A stretch of 64,000 nt of DNA from Staphylococcus chromogenes (GCF_029024625.1 NZ_CP118953.1:1922001-1986000), one strand, 5' to 3'; shown: positions 34,745 to 44,184, numbered from the stretch's first letter. A program made the numbers and translations. Notes: generated from the letters alone by a model not told the origin.

Positions 34745-36052
34745 ATGAATAAAACGATTAAAACGATTATCAACGTATTACCTATTTTTATCGTTCCTTT
34801 AATTACAGAACGACAAAAATTCAAAGAACACCCTGAAGTAAAAAAAGTAACACATGCAACAGTAAACACTTCAAAAGCAGTTGCACATAAAACATCGAAT
34901 GCTGCAAGCCATGTTAAATCAACGGCAGGTCATGTGACACATTCAGTAACGTCAAATACGAGTCAAATTAAAGATCATTTAGCAACAAAAAAACGTCGCC
35001 GTGATTACAATAAAGCGATGAAAAAAGAAGCAGAAGCACAACGTTATAGAAGAGAAGAAAATGTCCGTGCACGTGGAGAAAAGATAGAAGAAGAAAACCG
35101 AAAAGAAATCAATAAGTTGAATAAAAAGCTTCAAAAAACTATCGATCAACGCCACAAAGACGAAGAAAAAGCTTTAAAAAAACGTCAAAAAGATATGGTC
35201 AAAAACATGGATAAAATGCAAAAATACGAAGAAAAAGCAGGCCATGTCCCAGGAAATAATGATGCAAGTGACTTTGAATTAGCTTCATCTTCTAACGAAA
35301 AAGTGTTACAAGGGCATCAAGACCGTTCAGAAATTTTGAATGAAGGTCAACGTCTTGAAAAAGATAATAAAGCTGAGACTCAAAAATTAAATAAAAAACT
35401 TCAAAAAAATATTGAAAAACGTCGTAAAGAAGAAGAAAAACAACTTAAAAAAGATGAAAAAGCACGTAAAAAGCAGTTAAAAAAGCTTCAGAAAAAGGAA
35501 AATCACACAGTTGAGTCAAGCACAATTGCTGGCGTTGCTCAAAACAATACAGAGGACACTCAAACAAAACCCTCTAAAAAGGAATTAAAGCAACAGAAGA
35601 AAGATGAAAAAAAGCGTGATAAACAAGCTAAAAAATTAGAAAAGAAAATCCAAAAAAGCGCTGAAAAAGTAGATTTAGCTGCTCAAGCACCTGATCCAGA
35701 TAAATTACCACCACGCATCCAATCTATGTCAGAAGTGCAATCTTTTGAAGCACAAACAGGCCTTGTAGACAAGAAGCCTCAAGCTCAACATAAAGTATCA
35801 CAAGCCGAAGAGACAAAAACAACACCACAATCAAATGAAACAACACAAAAACAGCAAGAGACCTCTACAAAAAAACCTCAAGATAAAAAGACAAGTGTGA
35901 AAACACAAGTAGAGGATAGCTTAGAAAGTGCTCCACTATTTAAAAAGCAATACGCTCAAATGGAACAACATGTGAACGATAGTGATCAACAGCGTAAAGA
36001 CCATCAACTCAATAAAGTTTCACAAAAAACTTTAAACAAATTAAAACGATAA
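34745..36052 (+). CDS. Lysine/glutamine-rich coiled-coil protein, unknown function
   Basis: The protein is about 435 residues. A hydrophobic N-terminus (NVLPIFIVPLI, residues 10-20) is followed by long charged helices. A repeat of the form KLNKKLQK...EEEK.LKK occurs near residues 118 and 211, with a related KLEKKIQK segment near 295. The C-terminal third is Gln/Thr-rich and looks disordered. I do not recognise a family. GGAGG lies 8 bases before the ATG at 34745. A sigma-B-type promoter stands just upstream, suggesting stress or stationary-phase expression. It precedes yaiI by one base. Confidence 0.75.
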   Translation: MNKTIKTIINVLPIFIVPLITERQKFKEHPEVKKVTHATVNTSKAVAHKTSNAASHVKSTAGHVTHSVTSNTSQIKDHLATKKRRRDYNKAMKKEAEAQRYRREENVRARGEKIEEENRKEINKLNKKLQKTIDQRHKDEEKALKKRQKDMVKNMDKMQKYEEKAGHVPGNNDASDFELASSSNEKVLQGHQDRSEILNEGQRLEKDNKAETQKLNKKLQKNIEKRRKEEEKQLKKDEKARKKQLKKLQKKENHTVESSTIAGVAQNNTEDTQTKPSKKELKQQKKDEKKRDKQAKKLEKKIQKSAEKVDLAAQAPDPDKLPPRIQSMSEVQSFEAQTGLVDKKPQAQHKVSQAEETKTTPQSNETTQKQQETSTKKPQDKKTSVKTQVEDSLESAPLFKKQYAQMEQHVNDSDQQRKDHQLNKVSQKTLNKLKR

Positions 36053-36053
36053 T

Positions 36054-36515
36054 ATGCGTGTACTCATTGATGGAGATGCTTGTCCTGTTGTTGATTCAAT
36101 CATTGAATTGACAACTGAGACAGGCATTTTTGTACATATTTACCGAAGCTACGCACACTATTCGCATCAAGGTTTCCCGCCCCATGTTCAAGTACATTAT
36201 ATTGATGGTGGACGCGATGCAGTGGATTTTGCTCTCGTCAAAGCTATGTCATCAAAGGATTTAGTGGTCACGCAAGATTATGGTCTTGCAAGTATTGCAC
36301 TTCAAAAAGCACGCTATGTCATGCATCACCTCGGCTATTTGTATACTCAAGACAACATTGATCAACTTTTATTGCAACGCTTTTATAACCAACAAGAGCG
36401 ACGTAAAACTCGGCGTTATGGTAAAGGACCTAAACCTTTTAAGCAAGCTCAACGTCAACAATTTGAAGCCTCATTTCAATCCATTATCGATAAAGAAAAG
36501 GAGTCTTTTTCATGA
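36054..36515 (+). CDS. YaiI/YqxD family protein (UPF0178)
   Basis: The 153-residue protein starts MRVLIDGDACPVVDSI, the family hallmark. It has VDFALVKAM, DLVVTQDYGLASIAL and a basic ERRKTRRYGKGPKPF tail segment. The fold resembles PIN-type nucleases, but activity is not established. It lies one base after the coiled-coil gene and overlaps the following LOG gene by 4 bases. Confidence 0.9.
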   Translation: MRVLIDGDACPVVDSIIELTTETGIFVHIYRSYAHYSHQGFPPHVQVHYIDGGRDAVDFALVKAMSSKDLVVTQDYGLASIALQKARYVMHHLGYLYTQDNIDQLLLQRFYNQQERRKTRRYGKGPKPFKQAQRQQFEASFQSIIDKEKESFS

Positions 36516-37081
36516 TTAAACGAATTGCAATTTTTTGTGGAGCAAGTAAAGGACATAATGAAATTTATGTGAACAAAGCCTATGAACTTGGCACTTATTT
36601 AGCGAAACACAACATCGAACTAGTTTTTGGCGCAGGTTCGGTAGGTATTATGGGTGCGATTCAAAAAGGAGTTTTAGATCATGGAGGCAAGGCTATCGGC
36701 GTGATGCCCCGATTTTTAGATGAACGTGAAATTACAAGTCAAGACGTCACAGAATTAATTCTCGTTGATTCTATGCATGAGCGAAAACAAAAAATGTCAG
36801 AGTTAGCTGATGCTTTCATTATGGCCCCAGGGGGTGCTGGATCCCTTGAAGAGTTTTTTGAAATATATAGTTGGGCGCAAATTGGTCTCCACCAAAAGCC
36901 GATTGGTATCTTCAATACAAACCAATTTTTTCAACCCTTAATCGCCCTTATTGATCATATGATAGCGGAAGGATTTATTGATCAAAAATATAAAAATTTG
37001 GCTATGCCCTATGACACCCCTGAAACACTCATCGACGGATTAAAACAAGCCAAACCTATTTCAACAAGAACATATGACTAA
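36512..37081 (+). CDS. LOG family protein (TIGR00730)
   Basis: The 189-residue Rossmann-like protein has FCGASKG at the start and the LOG signature as PGGAGSLEEFFE (threonine replaced by serine relative to PGGxGTxxE). Family members release free base from cytokinin riboside 5'-monophosphate or similar nucleotides. In bacteria the natural substrate is often unclear. AAAAGGAG precedes the ATG. It ends at a strong bidirectional terminator. Confidence 0.9.
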   Translation: MIKRIAIFCGASKGHNEIYVNKAYELGTYLAKHNIELVFGAGSVGIMGAIQKGVLDHGGKAIGVMPRFLDEREITSQDVTELILVDSMHERKQKMSELADAFIMAPGGAGSLEEFFEIYSWAQIGLHQKPIGIFNTNQFFQPLIALIDHMIAEGFIDQKYKNLAMPYDTPETLIDGLKQAKPISTRTYD

Positions 37082-37082
37082 C

Positions 37083-37121
37083 AAAACGCCTAAAGCGCAC
37101 ATTCTGCACTTTAGGCGTTTT
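37083..37121 (+). terminator. Bidirectional terminator
   Basis: AAAACGCCTAAAG pairs with CTTTAGGCGTTTT over 13 bp. It lies between the LOG gene and a convergent GNAT gene whose stop codon it overlaps. Confidence 0.93.
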
Positions 37122-37662
37122 ATTCTGGTTTCCAAACATAGCGTACATTTTCTTTTAATTCATGATAGGTACTTAATTCTGGTTTATCAAAATAATCTAC
37201 AAATGTCATGCCGATTTTCTCCATAACACGTATAGACGCTTTATTGGCTTTCGCAGCAATCGCATATATAGGCCCTAAATTCATGCTCTTAATATAATTT
37301 AATACCGCTTCAGCCCCTTCTTGTGCAATACCATTATCCCAAACCTCAGGCATCAGTCTCCAACCAATCTCATAAAATGGGAGCTCTTGAAAAGTGTACT
37401 GACTGTCTTTAGAAATATAATTCAGACCTATAAATCCTATCCATTGATGTGTCGCTTTTAATTCGACCGCAAACAAACCGATACCTTGTTTTTTCAATGA
37501 ACTCCGCATCGCTTCAAAGTCGAGTTGAGAGCGCTGATAACTCAATAAACTTGTAAAATAACGACGGACTTGACGATTGGCGTTCATTTGTTGGAGCGGT
37601 AATAAATCTGAATCTTGCCAATCTCTTAATATCAATCGCTCAGTCTCAATATACACTGTCAT
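37120..37662 (-). CDS. GNAT acetyltransferase (RimJ/RimL-like)
   Basis: The 180-residue protein begins ETERLILRDWQDSD, the usual opening of the RimJ/RimL group. It has GFIGLNYIS and the acetyl-CoA helix region EIGWRLMPEVWDNGIAQEGA, and ends with SIRVMEKIGMTFV. The substrate is unknown. Ribosomal-protein N-terminal or small-molecule acetylation are possible. GGGGGC precedes the ATG. It stands alone. Confidence 0.85.
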   Translation of the reverse strand: MTVYIETERLILRDWQDSDLLPLQQMNANRQVRRYFTSLLSYQRSQLDFEAMRSSLKKQGIGLFAVELKATHQWIGFIGLNYISKDSQYTFQELPFYEIGWRLMPEVWDNGIAQEGAEAVLNYIKSMNLGPIYAIAAKANKASIRVMEKIGMTFVDYFDKPELSTYHELKENVRYVWKPE

Positions 37663-37755
37663 AAGGTAGCCCCCTTTCTCTCTACTTAAAAAATTTCATA
37701 ATTAAAACACGCTCCATAGCTACATCCGCTAAAGAACGTGTAAAATACTTTGAAC

Positions 37756-38055
37756 CTATGCTCTTGAAATGTAGCTTATAAGTTGAATTTTGACGGCTTT
37801 GTCTTTGAGGCGTTCAAGATTTTGGCCTTTTGTTGTTGTAAAAACAGCATCCACAAGATCGTTTTTGTGATTTAAACGGTAGGTTGCTGTATATGTTTCC
37901 CAATCGTGTTCAAAGTTTGGTTTTAATGCGATATTACGGTGTATTTCACCTGTAGAGTCAATAATACTATAGCCTGTAATATTTTCAATTTCACGGCCTA
38001 ATTCAACTAATGACATATCGCGGCCTTCAATTAAGTTAAATTCTTTTTCATACAT
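37756..38055 (-). CDS. Conserved hypothetical protein
   Basis: A soluble protein of 99 residues of mixed charge, with no membrane segment and no motif that I recognise. I start at the ATG at 38055 (MYEKEFN) with GAGGGA 7 bases upstream. The longer frame beginning at 38085 has no such site. The text suggests an alpha/beta fold (TYTATYRLNHKNDLVDAVF). Confidence 0.65.
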   Translation of the reverse strand: MYEKEFNLIEGRDMSLVELGREIENITGYSIIDSTGEIHRNIALKPNFEHDWETYTATYRLNHKNDLVDAVFTTTKGQNLERLKDKAVKIQLISYISRA

Positions 38056-38118
38056 GATGGAGTCCCTCTTTTCTATTACGATCAATTTATGTGTTTTTTT
38101 ACCCTCATCTCACGTTTA

Positions 38119-38481
38119 TCAAACGCCATCTTTTTTATCTTTAGATGTCTCTGTTTTAGTTTTTTCTTGTTTATGCGATGCGTTTGAGGCATCATGTGCA
38201 CTTTGAGATGAATCTTCATGATGTGCATCCGTTTTATCTTTATTTTTCGAGTCAGAAGCGTGCTTTTCTTTTACGTCTGGTTTTTTTATATCTTCTTCTA
38301 ACTGCTTAATTTGGTCATCTAACTTTTTGCTTTGATCTTTTAACTTTTTATTTTCATCTTGTAATGTTTTTTGTTCTTTTTCTAATGATTTGATTTCATT
38401 TTGAAGTTTATCTTTTTCACTTTGACCACAGCCTGCTAATAAAACAATACTTGCCGTTAAAGTACACAGTAATTTTTTCAT
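38119..38481 (-). CDS. Small coiled-coil lipoprotein
   Basis: The protein is about 120 residues. The signal peptide ends in the lipobox LLAGC (cysteine near residue 18), so it is anchored outside the membrane. A heptad-like coiled coil follows (residues 22-70, repeated LKDE/LEEE patterns). The tail is rich in Lys, Asp, Ser and His. GGAGAG supports the ATG at 38481. Function unknown. A short DNA-encoded repeat is not evident. Confidence 0.78.
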   Translation of the reverse strand: MKKLLCTLTASIVLLAGCGQSEKDKLQNEIKSLEKEQKTLQDENKKLKDQSKKLDDQIKQLEEDIKKPDVKEKHASDSKNKDKTDAHHEDSSQSAHDASNASHKQEKTKTETSKDKKDGV

Positions 38482-38545
38482 ATGTATTCTCTCCAACATT
38501 TAATTGCTGTTTCCATTTTATCATGGTTCCTATCCCTACGCATCT

Positions 38546-38995
38546 TTAGTCTTCCCCTATCATCTTTTGCATGATGACCTTTTTCACAGTATAGCCTAAC
38601 TTTTCATTCAGTGCGCGCATAGGTTCATTTTCTTCTAGAACTGTCCCTATAATTTGTCTTGCCTGTTGCTCAGACGCCCATGATTCTACCCGCTGTTTGA
38701 GTGAAGTCGCCAGCCCTTTATGACGATACTTAGGCGTGACATAAAGCGATTCTATCGTCACAGTTTTTGTGGCTTTTTCATGATGTGCCCAAATAAATGC
38801 CATCACTTGGTCTTGTTCGACTTTGGCTTCTACAAAGTCGTCACTCAAGTCAATCCGTCGTTGTATCATTTCTTCATAAAGGGCACAAGCCATTTTAGAC
38901 TGGCGTGGCGCAAGAGGGTCATTCTGAAGCATTTGAACATGGATTTGTGCTATTTGTCGAATATATTCTATCTCTGTAGCAACCATTCTTTTCAT
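38546..38995 (-). CDS. GNAT acetyltransferase
   Basis: This protein of about 149 residues has the acetyl-CoA binding sequence LYVTPKYRHKGLATSL (motif A, Q/R-x-x-G-x-A form) and VLEENEPMRALNEKLGY. The substrate is unknown. I start at the ATG at 38995 because AAAGGAG is 8 bases upstream, whereas the frame's first start at 39040 lacks a site. A second ATG three codons later is possible. Confidence 0.82.
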   Translation of the reverse strand: MKRMVATEIEYIRQIAQIHVQMLQNDPLAPRQSKMACALYEEMIQRRIDLSDDFVEAKVEQDQVMAFIWAHHEKATKTVTIESLYVTPKYRHKGLATSLKQRVESWASEQQARQIIGTVLEENEPMRALNEKLGYTVKKVIMQKMIGED

Positions 38996-39086
38996 TTCTT
39001 TTACTCCTTTAAGATTGATTTGTGGCTTCAAAATCGTCATAATATAATCATCTTAAATTATGCCATAATTTTGTAGGAGGTGTGTG

Positions 39087-39791
39087 ATGAAGTCTGTCGA
39101 GCAATTAACACGTGATAACAATGTCAAAGCGTTACGCCTTAACAATACAGATAGACAAATTTTCGAAAGTTATATGACGTATGTCCGCGCCGATATGCGT
39201 GTCAATGCCTATGATTCTGAAAAAATGTTACAACAGATTTTGGAGCATTTATTAAAAGCCGAAGATAAAGGCACGCATGCGATGGACTTTTTCAACCACA
39301 ATCCTAAAAAGCATGCGATACACACCATTAAAACGTTACCCAATCATACGATTATTAATATTTTTAGAACGATTTTGAAACATCTCATCTTACTACTTGG
39401 TGTTTTTTGTTTCCTAAAAGGGTTCCTCGGCTTTTTTATTAATGATACTCGTATTTACCTTTACACATTTCCTATTACCTTTTTAATAGGATTGTTTGTC
39501 TTATTTTTATTTATTTGGGCTTGTTATAAAATGGTGCAATTACAAGCCTTTAATTATTCAAGATTCTCGTGGTTTTTTGGCTATATTGTCATTATTGCTC
39601 TGTTTGTAACATTATTTTTACTCTTTTTCTTCCCTCAAAATTTTTTACAATGGGGGCCTTATATCAATATCGGTAACTGGACCTTTATACTCATTTCTTT
39701 TGTGATTGTTCCAATCGGTCTATATTTAAATGATCGTCAAGAAAAACAAAAAAGCACACAAACTGCTTCTTGGCGGTACAAAGGCACTTAA
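39087..39791 (+). CDS. DUF1129-like membrane protein
   Basis: The protein is about 234 residues. A soluble helical N-terminus (to about 90) has NNTDRQIFESYMTYVRAD and LEHLLKAEDKG, features of the DUF1129/DUF1048-type domain. Four membrane helices follow. Function unknown. AGGAGG lies 6 bases before the ATG at 39087. A GTG directly before it is also in frame. It converges with the DUF456 gene. Confidence 0.72.
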   Translation: MKSVEQLTRDNNVKALRLNNTDRQIFESYMTYVRADMRVNAYDSEKMLQQILEHLLKAEDKGTHAMDFFNHNPKKHAIHTIKTLPNHTIINIFRTILKHLILLLGVFCFLKGFLGFFINDTRIYLYTFPITFLIGLFVLFLFIWACYKMVQLQAFNYSRFSWFFGYIVIIALFVTLFLLFFFPQNFLQWGPYINIGNWTFILISFVIVPIGLYLNDRQEKQKSTQTASWRYKGT

Positions 39792-39921
39792 ATCATGAAT
39801 TTTAGGTAACCTATATTTTAGGCTTTTGTTTTAATCGGGTTAAAATTCCAATGAAAATTTCTTTATTAGAGAAAAGTTGTCCGAGGACCTCTTATTGTCT
39901 TAATTAAATTGTATTAAAAAT

Positions 39922-39959
39922 AGCCATCAAAATTTATCTGAGAGTAAATTTTGATGGCT
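39922..39959 (+). repeat. Dispersed hairpin repeat, copy 8
   Basis: AGCCATCAAAATTTA and TAAATTTTGATGGCT are identical to the arms of copy 1. It lies between two convergent membrane-protein genes, with AAATTGTATTAAAAAT on its left like the other plus-oriented copies. Confidence 0.92.
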
Positions 39960-39993
39960 TTCTTGTTTAAGAAAGTGACAATTAAAAAATAAT

Positions 39994-40482
39994 TCAGTTG
40001 ATAAGTAAGGCATCGACAAAAAACCATATCACCATGATTAACATCACAAAAGCTTGGGTGAACGTACTTGAGAAGAAAGCGACTATAGACCCAAAGCTTG
40101 CTTTTAACGCTACATCAAATCGTTTTTGCTCTAGCATTTCAACAATAAGTACTAAAATAAAGGGAACAATAACAATTCCAAATGGTGGGAGAATAAATGA
40201 TCCAAGAATCACACCGATTAATGCCGCCCATTCTCCTTTTTTGCTTCCTCCGAATCGATTAACAAAATAGCGATTCATTAATAAATCTGAAATGAAAATC
40301 AACAATGTTAAAAAAAGCATGCCTAGCCAAAATATCCAAGAGAGGGAAGTATCATCTATCCCCCATTGATAAATGATAAATCCTATCCATAAAAAGAGTA
40401 CCGCTGGAATCACGGGTTTCAGTAATCCGATAAACGCGATAACAAAAGAGATTAGTACGAGAAGCCATAAAAGCCATATCAA
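39994..40482 (-). CDS. DUF456 family membrane protein
   Basis: The 162-residue protein has about five membrane helices and glycine-rich segments (GGSKKGEWAALIGVILG) typical of DUF456. There is no known role. It starts with TTG, with AAAGGATG about 10 bases upstream, the only plausible start. It lies 18 bases downstream of the MFS gene, so it probably shares its transcript. Confidence 0.8.
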   Translation of the reverse strand: MIWLLWLLVLISFVIAFIGLLKPVIPAVLFLWIGFIIYQWGIDDTSLSWIFWLGMLFLTLLIFISDLLMNRYFVNRFGGSKKGEWAALIGVILGSFILPPFGIVIVPFILVLIVEMLEQKRFDVALKASFGSIVAFFSSTFTQAFVMLIMVIWFFVDALLIN

Positions 40483-40500
40483 CTTTTCAACACATCCTTT

Positions 40501-41703
40501 CTATTGCATAGTGGGTTTAACGTTTGTTTTCGTTAACAAAATCAGAATAAATCCTAGCGCAAGCGATGATGCTGAAACATAGAATACGTTTCCTAAACCC
40601 ACCCATTGGCTCATTGCGCCTCCTAATAAATTTCCGAGCAATTGTCCTACAACCATCGCATTCGCAAAAAGCGTAGAGGCATATCCAGGAAATTGAGGTA
40701 ATATATCTTGGAAATAACTAATGCCAATCCCTAATAATACAGCTAAAAATGCGGCTAAAAATACTTGACCGATGAGCATCATCTTCACGCTATCAAAGAT
40801 GCCAATACTTCCGAAAAATAAGCAACCACACACAGCAGCTATGGCAAGAAGTGTTTTCGTTTCAATTTTACTTGCGACCATCCCTAAAATAATCATAAAC
40901 GGCACTTCCAGCCCAGCACATAAACTTGCGAGGTGGCCGACATATTTTTCGTCTTCATGAAGGTATTGTGTCACAAATAAAGGCATATTCAATGTGTACA
41001 TCCATTGGCCAATATGTAATAAAATAAAAGCTAAAAATGGGATAATCAAATACGTATGCTTCAGCATGGAAGGCGCATTTTGTTCCATTTTATGCGTCCC
41101 TCGAATAGGTTTTTTGACTTTCGGTTCTTTAAAGAAAAACACTTGAAGGATTAATGTCATTAAAATAATTGCGACTGTCCCGCCAAACAAACCGTCGTAA
41201 CCCCAAGACTGATTCAAAATATTTCCAACTAACGGTCCAAATAAAAAGCCGAATGAGAACATTGACCGTAGCACAGAGTTGGCAAATACTGCACGACTAC
41301 TTGATGTTGATTGATTAATGGACTCTCTCGCAGACGCATATAGCTGAGGCATTGCTGGTGCAAATAAACCTTGAAACAGTGCATAAAGCACAATAAAAAG
41401 CGTAATATTATTCACAAAAAAAGGTAATGAAAAACTCAGTGCCCCCATGAATAAGGCGATAATAATGATGACTTTTCGATTGATGGCATGGGTATCTGAA
41501 AAACGGGCAACAATGGTATTCATGAGAAATTGGCAAATAGCGGCTAATGCCAATAGCAAACCAAACTGGTTGGTCGTCATTCCTAATTTATTTGTTGCGA
41601 ATAAGACAAAAAACGGCACCGTCACCGCAATCCCCATACCAATGAGCATCATATTGACGATAAAGAGCTTGTAGTTTTTTATATGAAGAAGTTCCCGAAA
41701 CAT
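40501..41703 (-). CDS. MFS transporter, sugar-efflux (SetA/SetB) type
   Basis: The 400-residue protein has 12 hydrophobic segments. It begins with a motif like those of the Set family (NMMLIGMGIAVTVPFFVLF), with ARFSDTHAINRK at the loop 2-3 position and GFLFGPLVGN in TM5. It probably exports a sugar or sugar-like compound. GGAGG precedes the ATG. A LysR regulator gene lies directly upstream in the same direction. Confidence 0.78.
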   Translation of the reverse strand: MFRELLHIKNYKLFIVNMMLIGMGIAVTVPFFVLFATNKLGMTTNQFGLLLALAAICQFLMNTIVARFSDTHAINRKVIIIIALFMGALSFSLPFFVNNITLFIVLYALFQGLFAPAMPQLYASARESINQSTSSSRAVFANSVLRSMFSFGFLFGPLVGNILNQSWGYDGLFGGTVAIILMTLILQVFFFKEPKVKKPIRGTHKMEQNAPSMLKHTYLIIPFLAFILLHIGQWMYTLNMPLFVTQYLHEDEKYVGHLASLCAGLEVPFMIILGMVASKIETKTLLAIAAVCGCLFFGSIGIFDSVKMMLIGQVFLAAFLAVLLGIGISYFQDILPQFPGYASTLFANAMVVGQLLGNLLGGAMSQWVGLGNVFYVSASSLALGFILILLTKTNVKPTMQ

Positions 41704-41721
41704 ATTTTCCTCCGTTCATGA

Positions 41722-42588
41722 TTATGTTGTAGGTCGACCTACGTGTTCTTTTAAAATATTAATAAATGAGCTCACTTGTGGGAGCTGTACCATACTCACA
41801 TCATAACTTAAATAAGTAGAGCGAATTAAAGATTCTTCTTCGATATCGACTTTGACCATTTCAAATTCAGTTTCATCTAAGTCTTTAACCATGATTTCTG
41901 GTAAAATCGTAACGCCTACGCCACTTAAGAGTAGCGCTTTACATGTGGCCACTTGGTCAACTTTAATGCGTGCATGATAATCTTGAGACATATGATGATG
42001 GTACCATGTTTTGATTTGGTTAATATAGACCGGATCCGCTTGAAACTCAATAAACGGTAATTTTTGAAGTTCTTCTGCTTTATTTTTAGGATAAATAAAA
42101 TAATGTTGATCATCCATTAAATGATCATTATGTAAATTCAAAAGTTGGTTCCCGCGAACAATCATTATATGATAATCGTTATGATGGGCTTTAATATGCT
42201 CACTCGAACCTACTTGCAATTGGATTTCAACGTTAGGAAATTCAGCGGTATATTTAGAGAGCACTTGAGGTAGCACTGTCTGACCGACTAGAGAGGAACA
42301 CCCGATGGATAATGTCCCACTCACTGAACCAATATGGGCTTTAATTTTGTCTTGAAACACACGTTCTCGCTTGAGCATTTCCTTCGCATGTTCAATGACC
42401 ATAGCCCCTTCAATTGTCGTAATCAGTTGTTTTTTTGTCCGTATAAAAATCTCTACACCAAAATGACGCTCAATAGATTTCAAACGTTGCGTGACAGCAG
42501 GTTGTGATATATAGAGGCGTTCTGCCGCTTTTCTTAAAGTTCTTGTTTCGTCTAGTGTAATTAACAATCGATAATCATCAATTTTCAT
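41722..42588 (-). CDS. LysR family transcriptional regulator
   Basis: The protein is 288 residues. The N-terminal helix-turn-helix is KAAERLYISQPAVTQRLKSIE (about residues 19-39, quoted in part as ISQPAVTQRL). A substrate-sensing domain follows with GVTILPEIMVKDL. I start at the ATG at 42588 (MKIDDYRLL) because AAGGAGG is upstream. It precedes the MFS gene by 18 bases in the same direction and may control it, though LysR genes are more often divergent from their targets. Confidence 0.88.
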   Translation of the reverse strand: MKIDDYRLLITLDETRTLRKAAERLYISQPAVTQRLKSIERHFGVEIFIRTKKQLITTIEGAMVIEHAKEMLKRERVFQDKIKAHIGSVSGTLSIGCSSLVGQTVLPQVLSKYTAEFPNVEIQLQVGSSEHIKAHHNDYHIMIVRGNQLLNLHNDHLMDDQHYFIYPKNKAEELQKLPFIEFQADPVYINQIKTWYHHHMSQDYHARIKVDQVATCKALLLSGVGVTILPEIMVKDLDETEFEMVKVDIEEESLIRSTYLSYDVSMVQLPQVSSFINILKEHVGRPTT

Positions 42589-42616
42589 GGTCACCCTCCT
42601 TATAAATAAAAAAGAA

Positions 42617-42641
42617 ACACTAGACATCGAGTGTCCAGTGT
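42617..42641 (-). terminator. Terminator of the DUF402 gene
   Basis: ACACTAGACA pairs with TGTCCAGTGT with one mismatch, and the minus-strand exit is rich in T. It lies 35 bases beyond that gene's stop. Confidence 0.78.
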
Positions 42642-42675
42642 GCAGAAGTCATCACGTAATATTATTCATATGAAT

Positions 42676-43278
42676 TTAAGGTGTGTGATGTTTATCGCTG
42701 CGAACTTTTTCTATTTTGTGGTATTTTCGATTTATTTTTCTGAAGCAGTACATCGCTTTGTCGTGAATACTTTCAAAATCTTCATCGATTTGGATCATGA
42801 GTTGATGTGCGATAACATACGCTTCATGATATTGCTTTCGGGTAATTTGTTTGGATTTTAAGGCACGTTCTAAATCATCTTGATCCACAAGTTCATATTT
42901 CCCATTCGGCAGAACCAACACATCTAAACATAAATCTACCGTGCGAGCACGCCCTTTTTGTGTTATATTTTTCAAATTAATATCAAAGTAATACTGTAAA
43001 GGTTCTCCTTTATCGTTAAACATCACGGTTATACTATAACGTTTTTTTTCGGGTAAAATCTGTAGCCACTGAAAATGATCGTTTGCGACAACCATTTGTT
43101 TTCCAACAACAGTCACCTCCAAAGGTTCTTTCACCTTATTCATCGTTATCAAACCGATAATACCTTTAAACTTATTATTATTAACTTTGACTTCGATATA
43201 ATCCCGATCTATGAGGCGACGCCAGTGACGTTTATCAATGTACTTTACTTTCACAGTCACCAACTCCCTTTTGTTCAT
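42676..43278 (-). CDS. DUF402 domain protein (nucleoside di-/triphosphatase-like)
   Basis: The 200-residue protein has YYFDINLKN, then DLCLDVLVLPNGKYELVDQDDLE near residues 110-140, the DUF402 pattern with acidic metal ligands. Relatives (Ntdp, FomD) hydrolyse nucleotides or nucleotide conjugates, often with a metal. The staphylococcal role is not known to me. It has its own terminator and a TATAT-rich upstream. Confidence 0.82.
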   Translation of the reverse strand: MNKRELVTVKVKYIDKRHWRRLIDRDYIEVKVNNNKFKGIIGLITMNKVKEPLEVTVVGKQMVVANDHFQWLQILPEKKRYSITVMFNDKGEPLQYYFDINLKNITQKGRARTVDLCLDVLVLPNGKYELVDQDDLERALKSKQITRKQYHEAYVIAHQLMIQIDEDFESIHDKAMYCFRKINRKYHKIEKVRSDKHHTP

Positions 43279-43396
43279 TATATATAAAGTTCAGGATGAT
43301 GTCACTAAAGAAAGGTCTCGGTCGATAGATTACGCCAAGTTTTATTCTTTTCCTTTTAGTCATAAATACCTATTTGAAGTCCTTTAAAGTAAAAAA

Positions 43397-43429
43397 ACTG
43401 TCGACAAAGTACATGCCTTTGTCGACAGT
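43397..43429 (-). terminator. Terminator of yebC
   Basis: ACTGTCGACAAAG and CTTTGTCGACAGT form a perfect 13-bp stem with a 7-nt loop, followed on the minus strand by TTTTTTT. It shares its core with the terminator at 34445. Confidence 0.95.
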
Positions 43430-43470
43430 GAAAACTGAGGTAACGTCCTGTGAACCTCTTTCGTTATTCA

Positions 43471-44184
43471 TTAAAGTTCCACATTGTGGAAAACGTGTTG
43501 CACATCTTCTAAATCTTCTAATACATCAATCAACTTTTCAAAAGTCTCTTGGTCTTCTGCTGATAATTGCACTTCTGTTTGGGGAAGCATTTCAAATTCC
43601 GCCACTTCAAATTCGCTCACACCTAAATCTTTGAGCGCTTGTTGAACTGTCGCAAATTGATCTGGTTCAGCATATACAATCGTGAGGTCACCTTCTTCGA
43701 TGACATCGCGAACATCGATATCCGCTTCCATTAAACCTTCTAATATTGTATCTGCGTCAAATCCTTCAAATGCAAAAGTGGCTGTATGGTCGAACATATA
43801 GGCTACAGAACCAGAAACCCCCATATTTCCGCCATTTTTACCGAAAGCTGCACGGACGTCTGAAGCCGTACGATTCACGTTATTGGTTAAGGCATCTACA
43901 ATGACCATTGAACCACTTGGACCAAAGCCTTCATATCTTAGTGCATCAAAGTTTTCTTCTCCGCCACCTTTAGCTTTATCTATCGCACGATCAATAATGT
44001 GGTTCGGTACAGAATATGTTTTCGCACGCTCTAATACAAGTTTCAATGCTTGGTTTGACTCAGGATCAGGCTCTCCAGACTTTGCTGCAACATAAATTTC
44101 CTTTCCAAATTTTGCATAAATACGACTCGTATTTTTATCTTTTTGAGCTTTTTTCTCTTTAATGTTGTTCCATTTACGTCCCAT
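43471..44184 (-). CDS. yebC: YebC/PmpR family protein
   Basis: The 237-residue protein opens [18 protein letters not shown], with [27 protein letters not shown] and [10 protein letters not shown], as in the TACO1/YebC family. Members act as transcription factors or in translation (resolving stalls on certain sequences). Here the opening ([13 protein letters not shown]) is of the firmicute YeeN type. The ATG has a weak site. It is monocistronic. Confidence 0.92.
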   Translation of the reverse strand: MGRKWNNIKEKKAQKDKNTSRIYAKFGKEIYVAAKSGEPDPESNQALKLVLERAKTYSVPNHIIDRAIDKAKGGGEENFDALRYEGFGPSGSMVIVDALTNNVNRTASDVRAAFGKNGGNMGVSGSVAYMFDHTATFAFEGFDADTILEGLMEADIDVRDVIEEGDLTIVYAEPDQFATVQQALKDLGVSEFEVAEFEMLPQTEVQLSAEDQETFEKLIDVLEDLEDVQHVFHNVEL

